In this document: positions 59,261 to 64,000 of the stretch, piece by piece
Numbering within the stretch: position 1 is the first letter of the stretch
How the letters are laid out: each line of letters begins with the position of its first letter
From: Malania oleifera
Lineage: Eukaryota > Streptophyta > Magnoliopsida > Santalales > Ximeniaceae
Direction: 5' to 3'
DNA: 64,000 nucleotides
Assembly: GCF_029873635.1 (NCBI RefSeq)
Contig: NC_080417.1
Coordinates: forward strand, 25,430,182-25,494,181
Program-made: the position numbers and the translations under genes
Notes under the pieces: model-generated
Databases searched by the model: none
The model's input: only the letters and a program-made list of their open reading frames with translations
Told to the model about the DNA's origin: nothing

Positions 59261-59363
59261 AGATGAAACACCTAATAAAAGAGCACGACTCACTAAGCAT
59301 GACACACCTGTGGCCGAGGCGATGCTGCCAAGCGTGGCTTAAAAAAAAAACGGCCCAACAGAT

Positions 59364-59600
59364 GAGCATGACTCATCATGCTTATAGACCCAAACGACGA
59401 GCACGACTCATCAGGCTTATAGGCTTAAACGACGAGCACGACTCGTAAGGCCAAAAATAGCCCAGCAGATGAGCACGACTCATCAGGCTTATAGGCCCAA
59501 ACAAAGAGCACGACTCGAAAGGTCAAAAATAGCCAAGCAGATGAGCACAAATGGACAGGCCAAAAAATAGCCAAGTAGATGGACATGAAATGGAACGCCA
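59364..59600. repeat. ~36-bp tandem repeat, GAGCACGACTCAT units
   Basis: Units start near 59364, 59396, 59432, 59470, 59505 and 59540. Alternating units carry CAGGCTTATAGGCCCAAAC or GGCCAAAAATAGCCAAGCA. The core GAG-N5-CTC is a dyad. Related single units occur from about 59280. Confidence 0.88.
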
Positions 59601-59629
59601 GAATAGCCCAACACATAAGCGCGGCTCAG

Positions 59630-60352
59630 ACAACTCATCTAGTTTCCCTCCATGGGACAGGTCGGACAACTTCCATGCATGGAACAGATCAAGTCGGCCA
59701 ATTCCCCCTCATGGAGCAGGTCAAACAGGTCGGCAAAAATTCCCTCCAAGGGACAGGTCGGACAGGTCGGCCGAATATCCTTCATGGAGTAGGTCGGACA
59801 GGTTGGCCAACGTCCCTCAATGGAGCAGGTCAGATAGCTCGGCCCGAACAACTCTTCAAAGAGCTCAGATGAAGCAGCTCGGACAAGATAGCTCGGCAAA
59901 ACAGCTTAGCCCGAGCAACTCTTCAAAGAGCTTGGACGATGCAGCTCGGCACAAACAGCTCTGCAAAACAGCTCGGCCCGAGCAACTCTTCAAAGATCTC
60001 GAACGAAGCAGTTCGGCACGGACAGCTCGGATAAAACAGCTCGGCAAGACAGCTCGGAAAAACAGCTAGGCCCGAGCAACTTTTCAAAGAGCTCGGACGA
60101 TGCAGCTTGGCACAAACAACTCGGTAAAACAACTCGGCCCGAGCAACTCTTCAAAGAGCCCGAACGAAACAGCTCAGCATGGACAGCTCGGACAAAACAG
60201 ACCGGCAAGACAGCTCGGCAAAACAGCTTGGCCCAAGCAACTCTTCAAAAAGCTCAGACAAAACAATTCAACATGAGTAGCTCAGATAAAATAGCTCGGC
60301 ACGAACAGCTCGGACAAAATAGCTCGGACAGCTCGGCACAGGTTGCTCAGCA
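59630..60352. repeat. AGCTCGG-rich minisatellite in Tat 3' region
   Basis: Two blocks. 59630-59830 has units with CATGGAGCAGGTCGGACAGGTCGG. 59830-60352 is built on CAGCTCGG with GAGCAACTCTTCAAAGAGCTC, about 65-120 bp higher-order spacing. All long ORFs here on either strand are repeat readings, not genes. Tat/Ogre elements are known to carry such arrays and to seed satellites. Confidence 0.9.
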
Positions 60353-60407
60353 CCTCGTTCGGTAAACCAAAAAAAAAAAATGGAGAGGAGATGAGAGAAA
60401 GAGAAAA

Positions 60408-60461
60408 GAGAAGAAGAAGAAGAAGAAGGAGAAGAAGAAGAAGAAGAAGGTGAAGAAGAGG
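60408..60461. repeat. (GAA)n microsatellite
   Basis: About 18 GAA triplets with a few changes, just inside the Tat 3' LTR. Confidence 0.95.
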
Positions 60462-60538
60462 AAACAAATATAGATTGGGAACATTAAACCAAGATGCAGA
60501 CAAAATAATTATTCAAAATTCTTTCCAGAAATTTGAAA

Positions 60539-60554
60539 CTGAGGGGGGGACAAC
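60539..60554 (+). promoter_or_regulatory. Tat polypurine tract
   Basis: ACTGAGGGGGGGACAAC lies directly before the 3' LTR start TGATACGCCC and would prime plus-strand DNA synthesis. Confidence 0.8.
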
Positions 60555-60987
60555 TGATACGCCCAAAATAATCTAACCAATGAGCGCAGGTCAACGCCCA
60601 TCTTGCACCTTCTCCGGGTTTGACATCCAGACGAGTAATCAGCTCCAACTCAATAAAGAGGAGGAGAGATCCACGCCAGCGGCTTTAATAGTCGAGTAAT
60701 AGGTGCACGCACTTATAGCTGGAGAGCGATTCACGCTCCCGCGCAATAAATTCAAGCCAACCTACGGTCAACTTGAGCCCCTATAAGAAGAGATTCGGAG
60801 AAAAGGCCCAGGTAAGTCATTCGACACAATTATACTGTTGCATTCAGCCTCTCTAAAAGCATTCCTCTTACTTAGGCATCGTTGTGATCTCCCGGAGTAC
60901 ACCCCGGGTCCTCCAAGCCTTTCTTTTCTTCCTCTTTCAAGTCAACGAGAGTCGAAGGAGCATCCCTGTTATTTTTACCCCGCAACA
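60555..60987 (+). repeat. 3' LTR of the Tat element
   Basis: 433 bp, TGATACGCCC to CCCCGCAACA, the partner of 51071-51504. It keeps the original TG end. Confidence 0.94.
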
Positions 60988-60992
60988 ATATC

Positions 60993-61690
60993 CTTTGTCA
61001 ATTGCTATTGTTCCTTATTTGTTATTTATTTATTTTGTCATTGCAGTGGATCGAAGTGAAGAGAGAGAAGAAGTTGAACACTTAGAAGTCAAATTTGAAA
61101 ATCTTTTGATTAATGATTTAAGAGAAGCTTCTACAAACAATCATAACTATTTAAACTTTTTTGTTATTTGAAAATTGTAATCTTGTGGATTTTTATGGAA
61201 CTCATTTAAATTGAGTTTTGTATGCAAATATTTAACTGTTATATTTTTAAGATTATGTTTTGATTGTGGGACTTTAATATTTGATGCATGTGTTAGGCAT
61301 AATGTATGAATTAAAAAAATATGAATGATGAATAAACCTATTAAATATTTTACATTTAACTTTGTATGTAAATATTGTGGGACTCATTTAAATTTAGATT
61401 TATATGTAAATATTTTATGCATGTATTATGCATATTTAATATTTTTATAGGTGTGTTTTTTTTTATAAATTATATATTTTTTATAAAAAAATCATTCATT
61501 AAAGAGATGTATTATTTTTATACATTTTATGTTTTTTTTATTTAGATATTAATAAATAAAATACAGTATTCATTTTATATGAAATTTTAAAAAAAATTTA
61601 AGATAAATAAATTATATTTTTTTAAATGGGTGACCCATGACCCATCCGTTTATTAAACGGGCGGGTTAGGGTTGGTATGTGTGTAAATCA
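60993..61690. other. hAT right internal segment
   Basis: AT-rich, with T-runs near 61450-61560 and repeated GGACTCATTTAAATT phrases (61197, 61379). A short frame at 61031-61170 follows an AG acceptor-like site and is Glu-rich; family not recognised. 61627-61690 holds subterminal GGGTGACCC motifs. Confidence 0.4.
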
Positions 61691-62845
61691 TGTTGGCTTT
61701 GGTGTATTCCCAAGAGGAGGGTGAATTTGAGATTAAAAATTTCCTCTTAGATTCAACTAATCGAGCAGACAGTATTTCACAAACTTAGGGTCTTTCTATG
61801 TATTTACAATCCCAATCAAATATTTAAAAAATAAACATAAACATACAGGTGCAGAAAGTAAATTGTAAAAAATAAAATCAACACCAGATATGTTATTGTG
61901 GTTCGGCCAACTGTGCCTACGTCCTCGCCTCTAGCTCGCAAGCCTGAGAATTCCACTAATGCTCACTTAATGGGTGGAGCGGCACCGATTACAACTAAAT
62001 CAATTAGTAAGGGCTAACCTCAACCTTTACAATCAGGTCAATTAGCGGGGTTGATCTCAATTTACACCTTACCAGGATGGTGTACTTGGCTTTCCTAACT
62101 AGGTCTAAGTCCATTTAGGACTATTCTATAGGGCTAGTTTCCCTTTTTAGACCCACGCCTTGAATACAACCAATACAATACAAACCAAACCGGATACAAT
62201 GATTATGCTTCTCAATCAAGCAAATATGTACCAAATGACAATCAATCAACACACATCAATAATATAGGAAATGTAAGTTCAGTGATGTGACTATGTGCAA
62301 TCAACACTTAATATTATGGATAATCTCAAATATGCACAAGAGTGTATAAACAAGGTTTTCTTTGAAACACAATATAAATATCTTAATGCAAGCTTAGGGT
62401 TTCAAAGATGCCGATTAGAATATTCAAACAATCTCAACAATATTTTCTTCGATATAAAAGGCACAAAAGTTATTTGAAAAATGAACTTTGGAAAATGGGT
62501 TTTTGCACACACAAAAATGTAGCACAAAGAATCTTGCAACGAGAATGAAAAGATCCTAAGGCTAATGAGTTTTCCCACACAAAATTTGTCAATGAAATTG
62601 GTGGGAAACACTCTTGCTTAACTCTCAAAAATCAAACACAAACAATAAGCACAAGAGAGAGTATTTAGCAATCTTAGGATTTACCATAATTACACTTGGA
62701 TCACTCACAATAGATGAATGATCAAGGAGAGGAGTATATGTGAGTATTTGGAGGTAGTATGGACAAAATAAGGTTATGGATTTTCTAAGAATTTTTGCCT
62801 TAATCTTTTTGCTAATCCCCCACTAATTTTGACAAATGATTGGGC

Positions 62846-62878
62846 ATATATAGAAATGGGGGAAAAATAACCGTTGGG
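62846..62878 (-). promoter_or_regulatory. Putative core promoter of LTR F: TATA box plus MSA
   Basis: Minus-strand CCCAACGGTTA (62868-62878) matches YCYAACGGYYA exactly, about 16 bp upstream of TATATA (62846-62852). The array edge is 129 bp from the TATA box. Confidence 0.52.
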
Positions 62879-62980
62879 GAACATGTTGGGAATTTTCCAA
62901 AATGTTTTAATTGTGTTTAAAAAAAATTAACCCCAATTACCTTTAATTTTCTCAAGTAAAAAATTTGCAACTCGAGAGAT

Positions 62981-63500
62981 TTCGAGTGGTTGAACTTTAG
63001 TTCGATCGTCCGGAGAGACTCAGCTTAAAAAGGCCATTTTAAAAGGTTCAGGTGCTCGAGTTTAAGCTCTGTTGGCTGAATAAATGTCAAAAACTTTCTA
63101 TCGCGGTTCGGGTGCTCGAAGCTAAGTTCAGTTAACCAAACTCAAATGTTAGGTCGCTCAGGGCCTATTTTGAACTAAAACCTTCGATGGTCCGAGTTGG
63201 TGAAAAGTTCCCTTACAAGGGTTCGGTTGCCTGGAGACGATATGCTCATTTCTAGTTTGGTCGTCTGAAACTAAGTCAACCCGTTGACTTCCTAGCGGTT
63301 CGAGCGCTCGAGGTGTTTTAAACACCAAGGGTCGCCCGACCTTTTACAATTTTGTCTATATGGTCCAATTCATTTTCAATTTGATCCCCTCATTGAGCAA
63401 GTTATTTTGGGGACTGTTTGTGCATATGTGTAGGGACCTAAGGTCTTTTCTAAGGCCATTTTGAGATAATCCCAAAAATTCGGCTTCGGTTGACCAATCC
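62981..63500. repeat. TTCGGGTGCTCGAA-type dyad array in LTR F
   Basis: About 12 diverged copies, including TTCGGGTGCTCGAA (63107) and TTCGAGCGCTCGAGG (63299). One spacer holds TATTTTGAACTAAAA (about 63167), as in LTR G. Confidence 0.78.
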
Positions 63501-63872
63501 CTAAGGTATTTCTATGGTCTGCATATGATCATTTGCTGAGCTTACTTCCTACATGCATGACATGCAGAGATTATTACAGACCCATTTAAGCTGAAATTAT
63601 TACAGACCCAATGATAAAAAAAAATACAACATTAAATAAGTTGGGTCTTCGCTTCTCTTTAGGTTGTTACATGTCTTCATATGAACTTGCGAATAAGAAC
63701 CTGTACACAAATTTGGCAATCATTAAATACTAGAGTATTTGTCACAATCAAAATAAGGGTGTGACACATAAGGTCAACAATCTGTTTATGACCCGGGCCA
63801 TTTATGATTCGGCCCGTTGGTGACCCGCCCGAACCCGGCCTACTCACCCGTTTTGCCACCCCTAGTTCTAAA

Positions 63873-64000
63873 AGTGATTTTTCCTCCACCTCATTTTAAT
63901 CACGAAAAGAGAGTAATAACATGTTCTTATTGCAATAATAATATATAAAATAAACCAGATTCCTTTTTCTTTTCACTTAGGAGAACTCACCATTGAATCT
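63873..64000. other. Flank right of the hAT element
   Basis: 128 bp to the window edge, AT-rich, with no recognised gene or repeat. Confidence 0.5.

Larger units (their letters stand above)
51071..60987 (+). mobile_element. Tat-type Ty3/gypsy retrotransposon, TSD ATATC
   Basis: Exact ATATC lies at 51066-51070 and 60988-60992. The two LTRs are 434 and 433 bp with about 29 differences, roughly 93% identity by eye. Order: 5' LTR, primer site, gag, protease, RT, RNase H, second (archaeal-type) RNase H, integrase, antisense ORF, tandem arrays, PPT, 3' LTR. RT before integrase marks Ty3/gypsy; a second RNase H before integrase and an antisense ORF point to the Tat/Ogre/Retand group. Many stops and shifts make it non-autonomous now. 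Confidence 0.93.
61691..63779 (-). mobile_element. SIRE-type solo LTR F inside hAT right end
   Basis: Starts TGTTGGCTTTGG, ends AGGTCAACA, 2,089 bp, no ORF. Order in minus orientation: dyad array (62981-63500), MSA (62868-62878), TATA (62846-62852), TTCGGCC(A)AC module near 61902, CCCAAGAGGAGGG end. It resembles LTR G. The flanks AATCA and ATCTG do not form a clean TSD, but hAT sequence resumes on both sides. Confidence 0.83.
49671..63864. mobile_element. hAT element, split by two LTR insertions
   Basis: The left end TAGGGTTGGCGAAACGG and right end (opposite strand) TAGGGGTGGCAAAACGG are near-matching terminal inverted repeats. The 8-bp TSD is GTTCTGAA (49663-49670) and GTTCTAAA (63865-63872), one mismatch. 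Both subterminal regions are rich in repeated GGGTGACCC-like and AACGGG motifs. Removing the gypsy element (51071-60987) and LTR F leaves about 2.2 kb with no clear transposase, so it is probably a non-autonomous relic. 61031-61170 could be a remnant C-terminal exon, but this is weak. Confidence 0.85.

Noticed and set aside
59551-60208. ORFs of up to 172 codons on both strands
   Set aside because: They span the AGCTCGG minisatellite and repeat the same phrases; frame openness comes from the repeat unit.
61686-63784. Clean TSD for LTR F
   Set aside because: The flanks AATCA and ATCTG do not match; the insertion is supported by the interrupted hAT end instead.

Overview
This window is nuclear DNA from a flowering plant, probably a eudicot with a repeat-rich genome. 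The case rests on one intron-bearing plant-type gene, a homologue of the histone chaperone NASP, set among SIRE-type Ty1/copia, Tat-type Ty3/gypsy, LINE and hAT elements. I saw no tRNA, rRNA, organelle or bacterial sequence. Species cannot be named from the sequence. All coordinates, motif counts and distances were read by eye.

Layout. 1-3602: the left side is one SIRE-type long terminal repeat (LTR) inside another, minus strand. 3603-14094: a decayed minus-strand SIRE element (env-like ORF, pol, gag, primer-binding site, 5' LTR). Its LTR holds a nested solo gypsy LTR (11683-14025), and a second one lies at 14181-16568. 16574-23968: SIRE-type 3' internal remnants and two more LTRs, plus strand. 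23969-27298: a decayed gypsy gag region ending in a minisatellite. 27304-31518: an LTR split by another LTR, both with exact 5-bp target-site duplications (TSDs). 31524-36950: gypsy-like non-coding DNA split by a solo LTR with TSD CAAAG. 37050-39545: a 5'-truncated LINE with RNase H.

41182-49196 is the only convincing host gene: six coding exons on the minus strand, predicted 478 aa. Its fourth intron has U12-type splice signals and contains a small Mutator-like MITE with an exact 9-bp TSD. Introns 1 and 2 hold local repeats and an antisense LINE fragment.

49671-63864 is a hAT element recognised by matching ends and an imperfect 8-bp TSD (GTTCTGAA/GTTCTAAA). Its body is split by a nearly complete but broken Tat-type gypsy element (51071-60987, TSD ATATC) and by a SIRE-type LTR (61691-63779). 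The gypsy element has gag, a mutated protease, reverse transcriptase, two RNase H regions, integrase, an antisense ORF and tandem arrays.

The most unusual signal is shared by the SIRE-type LTRs. Most carry an array of short CG-containing dyads (near-palindromes) in the putative U3 region, and each LTR has its own version: CGGTCGACCG, GGCAGTCGCCTG, GACAGACGACTGTC, a TTCGGGCGACCGAA type, a TTCAGTCGTCTGAA type or a TTCGGGTGCTCGAA type. In five LTRs the array edge lies about 127-131 bp from the TATA box. In the clearest array 14 copies alternate about 33 and 40 bp apart. Several LTRs also carry a match or near-match to the MSA (MYB3R) element close to the TATA box. I infer element-specific promoter arrays; their function is unknown.
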